From the NCBI GenBank assembly GCA_003521815.1, contig DPHE01000078.1, forward strand, positions 80,830 through 91,203: a DNA stretch of 10,374 nt. Reading direction: 5' to 3'. The notes below the pieces were generated by a model that saw nothing but the letters and a program-made list of their open reading frames with translations, did not search any database and was not told where the DNA came from. Below, piece after piece: positions 1-7,724 of this stretch. The position numbers and the translations under genes are program-made. The stretch's first letter is position 1; the number at the start of each line of letters is the position of its first letter. The stretch is from Colwellia sp. (GTDB lineage: Bacteria > Pseudomonadota > Gammaproteobacteria > Enterobacterales > Alteromonadaceae).

Positions 1-1
1 T

Positions 2-3000
2 TCTTATAATGCCCCATACCCTGGGGCGGCCCCTCAAGAAGTTGAAGAGGGCATTACCATTAAAATTGAAGAAGCATTAAAGTCAGTTCAAGGGATTAAA
101 AGGGCGATAACCTATTCTAATCGAAATTACTCTAGTGGTTGGCTTGAGGTGGAACTTGATTATAACCCTCAGGTAGTACTTGAAGAGGTTAAGTCAGCAA
201 TTGATGTCATTGCGAGTTTTCCTGACGGTATGGAACGGATCAAAGTTGAGCGAGAAAAATTTCGTCAAGAAGTGATGTACATTAGTTTATACGGCAATTT
301 AACGAATGGAGAGTTAAAAGAACTTGGTCGTAAAATTCATAATGAAATTCAGCAGCTTCCTGGTATTAGTATCTCTGAGCTACACAGTGGTCTATCGTAT
401 GAAATCTCTATTGAAGTAAGTAAAGACAAACTGCGTGAATATAACTTAAGTTTTAGCGATGTGGCTAATGCGGTACGTAATTATTCTCGTAACATGTCTG
501 CGGGACAAATTCGTGCAACCAATGGTTATATTAATTTAAGGGTTGAGAATCAGGCTTATCGCGGTCATGAATTTGAACAAGTACCCGTAATAGCACTTGA
601 AGATGGTACAAAAGTTTTGCTTGGTGAAGTGGCCACGATTAATGATGGCTTTGAAGAAGGTTTGCAATATTCTAAATTCAATGGTGAAAACTCAGTAACC
701 TTATTTATTGGCGCATCAGAAATTCAAAGCATTACTGATATTGCCGAGATTATGAATGCTTACGTTGAGCAGAAATCTGCTGTTTTACCTGAAGGTGTCA
801 AATTAGAGACTTGGGTTGATATGACCTACTACTTAAACGGTCGTTTAAACATGATGTTAGACAACATGAAGAGTGGTGCGGTATTAGTCTTTTTAATGTT
901 GGCGTTATTTCTTCGGGTTCGTTTAGCCTTTTGGGTGATGATGGGATTACCTGTTTGTTTTCTTGGTACTTTATTATTAATGCCAGTGGAACTTATTAAT
1001 ATTACTATTAATGTAATCAGTCTTTTCGCCTTTATTTTAGTGCTAGGTATTGTGGTAGATGATGCCATAGTGATGGGAGAGAGTGCCCATGATGAAATAG
1101 AAGAGCACGGTCACTCAACTGACAATGTTATACGCGGGGTTAAACGTGTTGCTATGCCAGCAACGTTTGGCGTGTTAACAACTATTGCGGTGTTTGTGCC
1201 GTTTTTATTTGGCGAAGGCCCTTCTTCAGCTTTTGGTAAAGCAATTGGCGGTGTGGTCATTTTTTGTTTGATTTTCTCTTTGATCGAATCAAAGCTTATT
1301 TTACCAGCACATTTGGTAACAATGAAAATCAAAAAGTTTAACCCTAAAAACCCGCTCGACAGAGTACGTCGTTTTATTGATATTAAATTAAAAAACTTTA
1401 TTCATAATATTTATAAACCTGCACTTACGCTATTTCTTGAGTATCGTTACGCGGTATTGATGTTTTTTGTTAGCTTAATGTTATTAAGTGCTGGCTTATT
1501 TAATGGTGGCTTTGTTCGTTATATTGGTCAGCCTAAAATACCCCATGACTTTCCTCGTATCAGTGTTGAAATGAATATAGACGCTTCAGAAAAATCAACA
1601 TTAGACACCTTGCTTAATATACAGAGTCGCATTTTAAAAGTAGATAAAGCGGTTGAAAGTCAATATGGCGTATCAATGATTTCTGATATGCAAGTTGATT
1701 TACGTAGTAGAACCCGTGGTGAGGTAATGGTGAAGCTTACCGTACCAGAAGAAAGACCCATTAATACGTTTGAACTTGCAGATTTATGGCGAAAAGAGAT
1801 GCCGGATTACCCTGGGATCAAGTCACTTAATATTAGTGATAACTTGTTTGGCGGTGGCCGAGAAGATGGTGATGTTGCCTTTATGTTAGAAAGTATAGAT
1901 GATGCGCAGTTGCTGGCAGCAGCCAATGAATTAAAGGATAAATTGAACACGGTTAAAGGGGTGGGTGATATTAATGATTCACGCCAAACAAGTGCTAAAG
2001 AAGTGCAATTTACCTTGAAACCTTTAGCTTACAGTATGGGCATATCGCTGGCAGATATCGCTTCTCAAGTGAATTATAGCTTTTACGGTTTAGAAGTGCA
2101 GCGTATCTTACGTGATAGTGAAGAGGTTAAAGTGATGGTGCGTTATCCATTAGCACAACGAAGCAGTGTTGGTCATGTGGATGATGTATTGATTCAAGCA
2201 CCTAACGGTGCTGAATTACCTTTGTCTGAACTGGCCGAGGTTACCTTAACGGATGGCGTCACCCGTATTCGGCGGGAAAATGGTAACAGAACCATTAATG
2301 TTTGGGGCAAAGTTGATGCTGAGCAGGTTGAGCCATTTGAAGTGGCTAAGGATATTCGTGACAATTACATTCCTAAGTTATTGAAGAAGTATCCTGCAGT
2401 TAACAGTAAGCTGTCGGGTAAAATTCAAGAAGAAATGGACGGGGTAGCAGATCAAATTCGTGATGCACTTATTTCATTTATGGTTATCTTTTCATTGTTA
2501 GCGATACCACTTAAATCCTATTCACAAGCAGTGATGATTATGACGGTTATTCCTTTTGGGATAATTGGCGCTGTGTTTGGTCACTTTCTGTTGAGCATGG
2601 ATCTAAGTGTATTATCTGTTTTTGGTATTTTAGCGGCTGCCGGAGTTGCCGTTAACGATTCTTTAGTTATGGTCGATTATGTGAATAATGCGAGAAAGCG
2701 CGGTGAACAATTAAAAGATGCCGTGATACATGCCGGTACTAAACGCTTTAGAGCAATCATGTTGACATCGTTAACGACTTTTATCGGTTTGGTGCCTATT
2801 ATCTATTTTGAAACAAGTGCCCAAGCTCAAATAGTTATTCCAATGGCTGTATCATTATCTTTCGGCGTGTTATTTGCGACAATTGTTACGTTAGTGTTTA
2901 TCCCTAGCCTTTATATGATTATTGAAGACATACGTGATGTATTGACTCGCCTAAAGTTTAAGAAACACAATACTGAGGAAACAATTAAATCACAGGAGTT

Positions 3001-3013
3001 ACCAACGCGCTAA
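2..3013 (+). CDS. RND-family inner-membrane efflux transporter (AcrB/HAE-like), 5' partial
   Basis: Proton-driven resistance-nodulation-division pump subunit that normally works as a trimer with a periplasmic adaptor and an outer-membrane channel; the substrate cannot be read from the sequence. The frame is open from base 2 (1003 residues to the TAA), so the GTG at 149 is internal. The upstream codons read YPGAAPQEVEEGI, a conserved porter-domain segment that lies about 40-45 residues into family members, so only the extreme N-terminus is missing from the usual length of about 1020-1050. The TM4 proton-relay aspartate pair is in VDDAIVMGE (near 1050-1080). The TM10 position that is Lys in AcrB reads VNDSLVMVD (near 2648-2675). 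Two large periplasmic loops and two clusters of hydrophobic helices match the duplicated RND fold. The adaptor gene is probably upstream, outside the window. The family is clear; the subfamily is uncertain. Confidence 0.93.
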   Translation, partial: SYNAPYPGAAPQEVEEGITIKIEEALKSVQGIKRAITYSNRNYSSGWLEVELDYNPQVVLEEVKSAIDVIASFPDGMERIKVEREKFRQEVMYISLYGNLTNGELKELGRKIHNEIQQLPGISISELHSGLSYEISIEVSKDKLREYNLSFSDVANAVRNYSRNMSAGQIRATNGYINLRVENQAYRGHEFEQVPVIALEDGTKVLLGEVATINDGFEEGLQYSKFNGENSVTLFIGASEIQSITDIAEIMNAYVEQKSAVLPEGVKLETWVDMTYYLNGRLNMMLDNMKSGAVLVFLMLALFLRVRLAFWVMMGLPVCFLGTLLLMPVELINITINVISLFAFILVLGIVVDDAIVMGESAHDEIEEHGHSTDNVIRGVKRVAMPATFGVLTTIAVFVPFLFGEGPSSAFGKAIGGVVIFCLIFSLIESKLILPAHLVTMKIKKFNPKNPLDRVRRFIDIKLKNFIHNIYKPALTLFLEYRYAVLMFFVSLMLLSAGLFNGGFVRYIGQPKIPHDFPRISVEMNIDASEKSTLDTLLNIQSRILKVDKAVESQYGVSMISDMQVDLRSRTRGEVMVKLTVPEERPINTFELADLWRKEMPDYPGIKSLNISDNLFGGGREDGDVAFMLESIDDAQLLAAANELKDKLNTVKGVGDINDSRQTSAKEVQFTLKPLAYSMGISLADIASQVNYSFYGLEVQRILRDSEEVKVMVRYPLAQRSSVGHVDDVLIQAPNGAELPLSELAEVTLTDGVTRIRRENGNRTINVWGKVDAEQVEPFEVAKDIRDNYIPKLLKKYPAVNSKLSGKIQEEMDGVADQIRDALISFMVIFSLLAIPLKSYSQAVMIMTVIPFGIIGAVFGHFLLSMDLSVLSVFGILAAAGVAVNDSLVMVDYVNNARKRGEQLKDAVIHAGTKRFRAIMLTSLTTFIGLVPIIYFETSAQAQIVIPMAVSLSFGVLFATIVTLVFIPSLYMIIEDIRDVLTRLKFKKHNTEETIKSQELPTR

Positions 3014-3061
3014 ATTCTTAATTATTTTAGTACTGTTTGAGAAGTTTTTTTTCGTTTAAAA

Positions 3062-3099
3062 AAAAGAGATAAGTTACCTTTGGGTAACTTATCTCTTTT
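3062..3099. terminator. Bidirectional intrinsic terminator between the RND gene and btuB
   Basis: A perfect 17-bp inverted repeat (3062-3078 with 3083-3099) encloses a 4-base loop. It lies 48 bases after the RND stop and 27 bases after the btuB stop. On the minus strand the stem runs into eight T residues (complement of 3058-3065) followed by another T-rich stretch, so it is a strong terminator for btuB. On the plus strand the stem ends in TTTT followed by ATGTTT, which is weaker but plausible for the RND gene. Confidence 0.88.
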
Positions 3100-3126
3100 A
3101 TGTTTACCATTTAGTCAAAGTAACTA

Positions 3127-4947
3127 TTAGAAGTGACTATAGCTTACTTGTAAGAAATACTCTGCACCCGCAGTTACATAACTAGGCGCAGTTTCAAAGT
3201 CTTTATCAAAGATATTATTCGCTTTTACCTGTAACTTCCATTCTTCACTTAATTGATAACTCGCGCTAATATCAAGTGTATTATAAGCGCTCAATGAAGA
3301 GTTGGAATAGGCATCAAAACGAGTGCCTTGATACTTATAAACACCGTTAAGGCTAACTTTTTCCCACTGATAAGACGCTTCAACGTTCGCTTTGTGACGA
3401 GCGCGGCGGCTTAATTGAGTACCGGTTGTTTTATCTTCTGTATCGGTATATGCATAATTCGTTGATAAACTAAGGTCGCCCAAGTCTTTCGATAAATTTA
3501 ACTCTATCCCCTTAATTTGAGCATCAGCAATATTCGCGTAAGTATAAGTGGTGTAATCATAATCAAGTAAATTATCAAAATTTAAATGGAAATATGAAAG
3601 CTCTGCTTCAACGCCAGCAATGTTAGAGCGTACTATAACTTCCCAGCTTTGCGATGTTTCTAGGGCAAGATCGGTATTTCCAGACCAGCTATCATAAAGT
3701 TGATAAAATGTTGGTGTTTTAAAGCCGGTTCCGTGGTTTATACTGGCAAATAGTGACTCACTAAGCTGATAACCTAGGCTTACATTATAAGTGGTTTCTG
3801 AACCGACATTTTCCACATCGTTATATCGAAGTGCTAATTCTGTTAATAGCGCGCCTGTATCATACAGTGCTCCAGCAAAAGCGTTGGTGGTATTACGAGA
3901 TTTACCCTCGAATGAGCCAGTGCCTTCATATTTATCTTGGTAGAATTGACCACCAAAGTTATAACTTAAACCATTTTCAACACTATAAACGCTACTGTAA
4001 TCTACTTGATTACGGTTGGTTTCATCTTCGGCAGGGTAGTCACCTAAACGTTTTTGATTCTCTTGGTATTTAGCAATAGATAAATCATGTGACCATTGGT
4101 CTAGAGTGTAATTTAAACCCGTAGCTAATAAATGTTTTTTATATTCTTGAGCGGGTGCTAAAACGGTATAACTGCTATTACCATCATAGTCATATTCACC
4201 ATCATCATAGCGACCTACCCAGTTTAGCGTTAAGGCATCACTCAATTTTTGATGGCCTTTAACTGATAAATTAGTTTTATCATAGGCATCAATATCATCA
4301 TCAACAGGATATTCATTGGCTGTGACATTGTAGCCATTGCTTCTTTCACTGCTAACACTTAACGTAGTCGAACCATCACCATGGCTAATGCCAGCGGTGA
4401 TGCCAGCAAATTTGTAATTATTTGAGCCATACTCAATAGCAGCTTGAACTTCACCTGACTCTAAATCGCGGGTAAAAATTTGAATTACTGCACCAACAGC
4501 ATCCGAACCATACATTGCAGCACGTGGCCCTTTAACAATTTCAATGCGTTCAATTTGATAAGTTGGAATGTCATTGACAGATGAACCACCTGAACCAGTA
4601 ATAGTGTTAATACGGACACCATCAACTAAAAACAGGGTATGGGTTGAATTAGTACCACGCACAAAAACAGAAGTAACTTGCGCCGCTCCGCCATTAGATG
4701 CAATGTCGATACCTGCGGTTGTTTGCAATAATTCAGCCACAGATTTGGGTTGAATTCTATCAATATCGATTCGATTTATTACAGACACAGTAGACATAAT
4801 CTCATCGGTAGATTGATTATAGGGATTACTGGTAATTAGTATTGTTTCATCTACTGCATTCACTTCCTTTTTTTGAGAAGATTCAGCAAAAGTTAATGGC
4901 GAAATTAGAGCACTAGTAATGCTAAGTGCGATTAGTGTTTTTTTCAT
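3127..4947 (-). CDS. btuB: TonB-dependent vitamin B12 outer-membrane receptor BtuB
   Basis: A 606-residue protein, close to the 614 of E. coli BtuB, that imports cobalamin across the outer membrane with TonB-ExbBD energy. Residues 1-21 form a Sec signal peptide ending in TFA. A TonB box, DETILIT, lies at about 33-39. The plug domain covers about 50-160 and contains LFLVDGVRIN (105-114) and IERIEIVKGPRAAMYGSDA (132-150), very like BtuB. The rest is a beta barrel ending in aromatic-rich YSHF with a terminal Phe. Acidic clusters near residues 216-223 and 248-254 fall where E. coli BtuB has its calcium-binding loops. The ATG start has GAGGA (complement of 4952-4956) at good spacing. The gene follows a cobalamin riboswitch and a btuDC-btuR-btuF cluster, which makes B12 the substrate rather than iron-siderophore. 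It is the last gene before the terminator. Confidence 0.94.
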   Translation of the reverse strand: MKKTLIALSITSALISPLTFAESSQKKEVNAVDETILITSNPYNQSTDEIMSTVSVINRIDIDRIQPKSVAELLQTTAGIDIASNGGAAQVTSVFVRGTNSTHTLFLVDGVRINTITGSGGSSVNDIPTYQIERIEIVKGPRAAMYGSDAVGAVIQIFTRDLESGEVQAAIEYGSNNYKFAGITAGISHGDGSTTLSVSSERSNGYNVTANEYPVDDDIDAYDKTNLSVKGHQKLSDALTLNWVGRYDDGEYDYDGNSSYTVLAPAQEYKKHLLATGLNYTLDQWSHDLSIAKYQENQKRLGDYPAEDETNRNQVDYSSVYSVENGLSYNFGGQFYQDKYEGTGSFEGKSRNTTNAFAGALYDTGALLTELALRYNDVENVGSETTYNVSLGYQLSESLFASINHGTGFKTPTFYQLYDSWSGNTDLALETSQSWEVIVRSNIAGVEAELSYFHLNFDNLLDYDYTTYTYANIADAQIKGIELNLSKDLGDLSLSTNYAYTDTEDKTTGTQLSRRARHKANVEASYQWEKVSLNGVYKYQGTRFDAYSNSSLSAYNTLDISASYQLSEEWKLQVKANNIFDKDFETAPSYVTAGAEYFLQVSYSHF

Positions 4948-4961
4948 GTTTTCCTCAACTA

Positions 4962-4980
4962 TAAGTACCCGCCGTACTTA
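4962..4980 (-). promoter_or_regulatory. Hairpin in the btuB leader, candidate riboswitch expression platform
   Basis: A 7-bp perfect stem (TAAGTAC/GTACTTA) with a GGCGG loop on the minus strand lies between the riboswitch aptamer (ends 4996) and the btuB Shine-Dalgarno (4952-4956). No T-run follows, so it is not an intrinsic terminator. Its position suggests translational control of btuB, as is known for E. coli btuB; this is an inference. The GCGGG in its loop and 3' flank is complementary to the CCCGC in the aptamer core. Confidence 0.5.
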
Positions 4981-4995
4981 CAATAATTAATTTAA

Positions 4996-5134
4996 TTTTA
5001 GGCCGGTCTCCGGACTTAAAACAGATTTTGCATTGATAGCAAAACTGTTTCTTACCGTTGCGGGGGCAGCATAGGTTTTACACCTATTTCCCGTTTCACT
5101 TAACTAAGTCGAGACTTAAGTTAAACACCTAAAA
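4996..5134 (-). ncRNA. Cobalamin riboswitch (B12 element) upstream of btuB
   Basis: Read on the minus strand, this is a textbook cobalamin aptamer. P1 is TTTTAGG (complement of 5128-5134) paired with CCTAAAA (4996-5002). A long P3-like hairpin follows at about 5099-5125, then a CGGGAA loop segment. P5/L5 is at 5071-5087 (ATAGG-TGTAAAA-CCTAT). The invariant B12 box GCTGCCCCCGCAACGGTAA lies at 5052-5070, followed by a 6+6-bp hairpin with a small bulge at 5019-5050 and the 3' conserved AAGTCCGGAGACCGGCC at 5001-5017. Family knowledge says that binding of adenosylcobalamin or another cobalamin shuts down the downstream gene, here btuB. It begins 18 bases after the btuF stop with no terminator between them, so read-through from the btuDCRF genes would also carry it. 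Confidence 0.96.
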
Positions 5135-5152
5135 CTTTACGTTTATGCTCAA

Positions 5153-6043
5153 TTAGAGCGTTTTTTTGTACAATAACAATTGACGTGTTTTATCAATGTC
5201 AGCACACAATTTGGTTAATTCTTTTAAGCTGCGTATGCTCATTCGATGGATAGCGTCAGCATTAGGTTGAATTATTTGTTTGTTTGCCACGGCAGGAATA
5301 ATTTGCCAGTCTTGCCAATTAAAGGCTTCTTTGTCAGTTTGGTTTATTGATAATGGCTGAATAATTAATTGAACTGGTGATAACAGTATTTTCTCAATAT
5401 TAATTTGAGGAAAAGATGCCGTGGCGTGTTCAAATGGATTTTTTGCTTTACAGATATTTAACAATTGCTGAGGCCAACTGCCCTGGGCGACGGTAGTTAA
5501 AGGTCGTGACCATAACTCGTAAAATACAGTGATAGGCTCTTTATTTTGATATTGGCGAGTTATTTTGTCTAGGTCATTAAGCAGTTGTTGTGCGGTTGTT
5601 TCAGCTTGTGCTTTATGCCCTGTTAATCGTCCAAATTCGCGCATTTCTTTAGCGATATCTTTAAAAGAATTTGGTTGTGAATAGACAATAGTAAAACCGA
5701 GTTGTTTTAAACGCGCTAGATCATCGCTAGGGTTACCACTTTTCCAAGCGATAATGTAATCAGGTTGTAGGGAGATCACTTTTTCAATTTGCAAACGTAA
5801 ATAATTACCAATAATAGGAATGCTTTTAGCTTGTTCAGGGTAATCGGCGAACGAAGTCGTACCAATGATCTGTTCACCGGCACCAATGTCATATAGCATT
5901 TCTACTATGTGGGGCGATAGCGCAATAATTGTCGGCTTATTAGCCGTTTCACTAGCGAACGCGCTCATGACACTCACGCTGAACATGCTTAGCAATAAGA
6001 GAATTTTAATCATTATTTTCATCTGTTTATTGTCAATCGCCAT
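5153..6043 (-). CDS. btuF: Periplasmic vitamin B12-binding protein BtuF
   Basis: Substrate-binding protein of the BtuCDF ABC importer, 296 residues from the first ATG (E. coli BtuF is 266). A hydrophobic signal sequence covers about residues 11-30 and ends SAFA-SE. The mature part has the helical-backbone binding-protein pattern: LSPHIVEMLYDIGAG near 42-56, SFADYPEQAKSIPIIGNY near 64-81, and QPDYIIAWKSGN near 93-104, closely matching BtuF. Start choice is unsure. ATG at 6043 lies 17 bases after the btuR stop, while ATGs at 6022 and 6013 would give a more ordinary signal peptide, and none has a clear Shine-Dalgarno; coupling to btuR translation is possible. Placement with btuC, btuD and btuB supports B12 over heme or siderophore as ligand. 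Confidence 0.9.
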   Translation of the reverse strand: MAIDNKQMKIMIKILLLLSMFSVSVMSAFASETANKPTIIALSPHIVEMLYDIGAGEQIIGTTSFADYPEQAKSIPIIGNYLRLQIEKVISLQPDYIIAWKSGNPSDDLARLKQLGFTIVYSQPNSFKDIAKEMREFGRLTGHKAQAETTAQQLLNDLDKITRQYQNKEPITVFYELWSRPLTTVAQGSWPQQLLNICKAKNPFEHATASFPQINIEKILLSPVQLIIQPLSINQTDKEAFNWQDWQIIPAVANKQIIQPNADAIHRMSIRSLKELTKLCADIDKTRQLLLYKKTL

Positions 6044-6060
6044 TACTGATAATAACTGAG

Positions 6061-6684
6061 TTACCAGTCAATGCCTTTTTGTGCTTTGATACCATTATCA
6101 AAAGCATGCTTTACTGATTGCACTTCACTAACCGTATCTGCTAATTCGATAATAGAGCGGTGACAAGCGCGGCCGGTAATAATAACGTGTTGATTAACGG
6201 GTCTGTTTTTTATCGCATCGAGAACTTCATCTAAATCAATGTATTTATAGCTGAGCATATAGGTTAATTCATCAAACAAAACGATATCAATATTATTATC
6301 TTTTAATAATTCTTTACTGCGCTGCCAAACTTTTTGGGCAGCGGCAATATCTTTTTCTTTATCCTGTGTATTCCAAGTGAAGCCTGTTGCCATGACATCA
6401 AAACTAACGCCTGCATTTTCAAGTAAAGACCGTTCTCCACATGCCCATGTACCTTTAATATATTGGACTACAGCGGCATTTAACCCATGCCCAACAGCGC
6501 GCGCAATGGTACCAAAGCCTGAGGTCGACTTACCTTTGCCGTTACCCGTAATTACAATGAGTAATCCGCGTTCTTCTTGGGCTTTATCAATACGTTGATC
6601 TACTTTTTCTTTGAGGCTTTGCATACGCTTTTTATGCTGTGCGCTTTTTTTATCTGTATTATTACCTGTATTGTTGTCTGTCAT
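6061..6684 (-). CDS. btuR: Cob(I)alamin/cob(I)yrinate adenosyltransferase (BtuR/CobO/CobA type)
   Basis: Transfers the 5'-deoxyadenosyl group of ATP to cob(I)alamin or precursor corrinoids, making coenzyme B12 in the cytoplasm. At 207 residues it is slightly longer than E. coli BtuR (196) owing to a polar Asn/Lys-rich N-terminus. The glycine-rich P-loop TGNGKGKSTS is at residues 46-55. GERSLLENAGVSFDVMATGFTWNTQD follows (quoted in parts: GERSLLENAG, then MATGFTWNTQD), a hallmark of this family as distinct from PduO- and EutT-type enzymes, and then VLFDELTYML and HVIITGRACHRSIIELAD. The start has AAGGA seven bases upstream of the ATG. It sits between btuC and btuF, so imported B12 can be adenosylated as it enters and can then act as riboswitch ligand. 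Confidence 0.95.
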   Translation of the reverse strand: MTDNNTGNNTDKKSAQHKKRMQSLKEKVDQRIDKAQEERGLLIVITGNGKGKSTSGFGTIARAVGHGLNAAVVQYIKGTWACGERSLLENAGVSFDVMATGFTWNTQDKEKDIAAAQKVWQRSKELLKDNNIDIVLFDELTYMLSYKYIDLDEVLDAIKNRPVNQHVIITGRACHRSIIELADTVSEVQSVKHAFDNGIKAQKGIDW

Positions 6685-6737
6685 TTTTTATCCTTGTGCT
6701 TTGTTGTTCATAACTATTAATTTGCATGTTGTGAATA

Positions 6738-7724
6738 TCAATTAGTGCTTCTTGTGCGAACCATAATAAAGAGAAAAAATACACTCCCTAAAGCTGAGGT
6801 AATAATACCAATAGGAATTTCTGCATTTGCTAATGCTGAGCGAGCAATAATATCAACCCAGATTAAAAAGCTGCCACCAATTAAGGCACTGCCTATCACC
6901 AGTTTAAGTGTGGTTACGCCAATGATTTGTCGAACAATATGAGGGATCATTAAACCAACAAAACCAATGCCGCCGCAATACGCCACGATAGTTGCGGTAA
7001 GTGCTGCACATAGCCCAAGCATCAATAGTCTTAATCTATCTACATTAACGCCTAGGCTTGCTGCGCTTTCATCGCCGAGTAATAAGGCATCTATATGTCT
7101 ATGCAGGGCAACAATGGTAATAATGGTAACGAGCAATACACTGCCAATCACGTAAAAATTACTCATTTCAACGCGAGATAAACTACCCATTAGCCAAAAG
7201 ATTACTCGGTTAGTGGCAAAAGGCTCACCGAAATATAGAATGAATTGTGTGAGCGAACCCAACATAAAAGACACAGCAACACCCGCGAGTAATAGCTGCT
7301 CCATACGCTGTAGTATTTTTGCGATAAATAACACGATGGTAATAGCAAATAAAGCGCCGAGAAAGGCGGCAAGGGGAAGGGCTATGGCTAGATTATCGCC
7401 TAGAGAAAGGCTAGCAATAGTAGCCCCTAAACCAGCACCCGATACGATGCCAAAGAGATAGGGATCAGCTAATGGGTTACGAGTGGTGTTTTGTAAAATA
7501 GCGCCAGCAATAGCTAGCCCCATACCGGCAACAAGTGCGACTAATACTCTTGGAACTCGTACTTGCCAAATCACCATTTGGCTGACTGGATTCTCACAAG
7601 TACCGAGTAAACATTGAAAAACTTGGCTACTGGTTATGCCGGCAGGACCAAAGTGCAATCCGGCGATGGTAGAGGCCAAGGTTAGCAATAATAATGCAAT
7701 AAGAATAAAGAGTAATTTATTCAT
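6738..7724 (-). CDS. btuC: Vitamin B12 ABC transporter permease BtuC (FecCD family)
   Basis: Inner-membrane permease that dimerises and pairs with two BtuD subunits. Its 328 residues compare with 326 for E. coli BtuC. It is almost wholly hydrophobic, in keeping with ten transmembrane helices. Family marks include QVRVPRVLVALVAGMGLAIA (about 54-73; its arginines match those that contact the binding protein in E. coli BtuCDF), ILQNTTRNPLADPYLFGIVS just after, the cytoplasmic coupling segment GGIGFVGLMIPHIVR, and the C-terminal EIPIGIITSALGSVFFL. The ATG overlaps the end of btuD by 8 bases, so the two are translationally coupled. A gap of 53 bases separates it from btuR. Sequence alone cannot exclude other FecCD substrates, but the locus fixes B12. 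Confidence 0.93.
   Translation of the reverse strand: MNKLLFILIALLLLTLASTIAGLHFGPAGITSSQVFQCLLGTCENPVSQMVIWQVRVPRVLVALVAGMGLAIAGAILQNTTRNPLADPYLFGIVSGAGLGATIASLSLGDNLAIALPLAAFLGALFAITIVLFIAKILQRMEQLLLAGVAVSFMLGSLTQFILYFGEPFATNRVIFWLMGSLSRVEMSNFYVIGSVLLVTIITIVALHRHIDALLLGDESAASLGVNVDRLRLLMLGLCAALTATIVAYCGGIGFVGLMIPHIVRQIIGVTTLKLVIGSALIGGSFLIWVDIIARSALANAEIPIGIITSALGSVFFLFIMVRTRSTN

Noticed and set aside
149..151. GTG as the start of the RND gene
   Set aside because: The same frame is open to the window's left edge and encodes conserved RND porter sequence upstream, so this codon is an internal Val.
829..1332. Minus-strand open frames inside the RND gene, and similar plus-strand frames inside the btu genes
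   Set aside because: They lie wholly within well-supported genes in other frames, have low-complexity compositions and no recognisable domain.
5147..5167. Plus-strand terminator-like GCTC-AATTA-GAGC followed by seven T
   Set aside because: Only a 4-bp stem, and no plus-strand gene runs into it; the T-run is the Lys codons at the end of btuF read in reverse.
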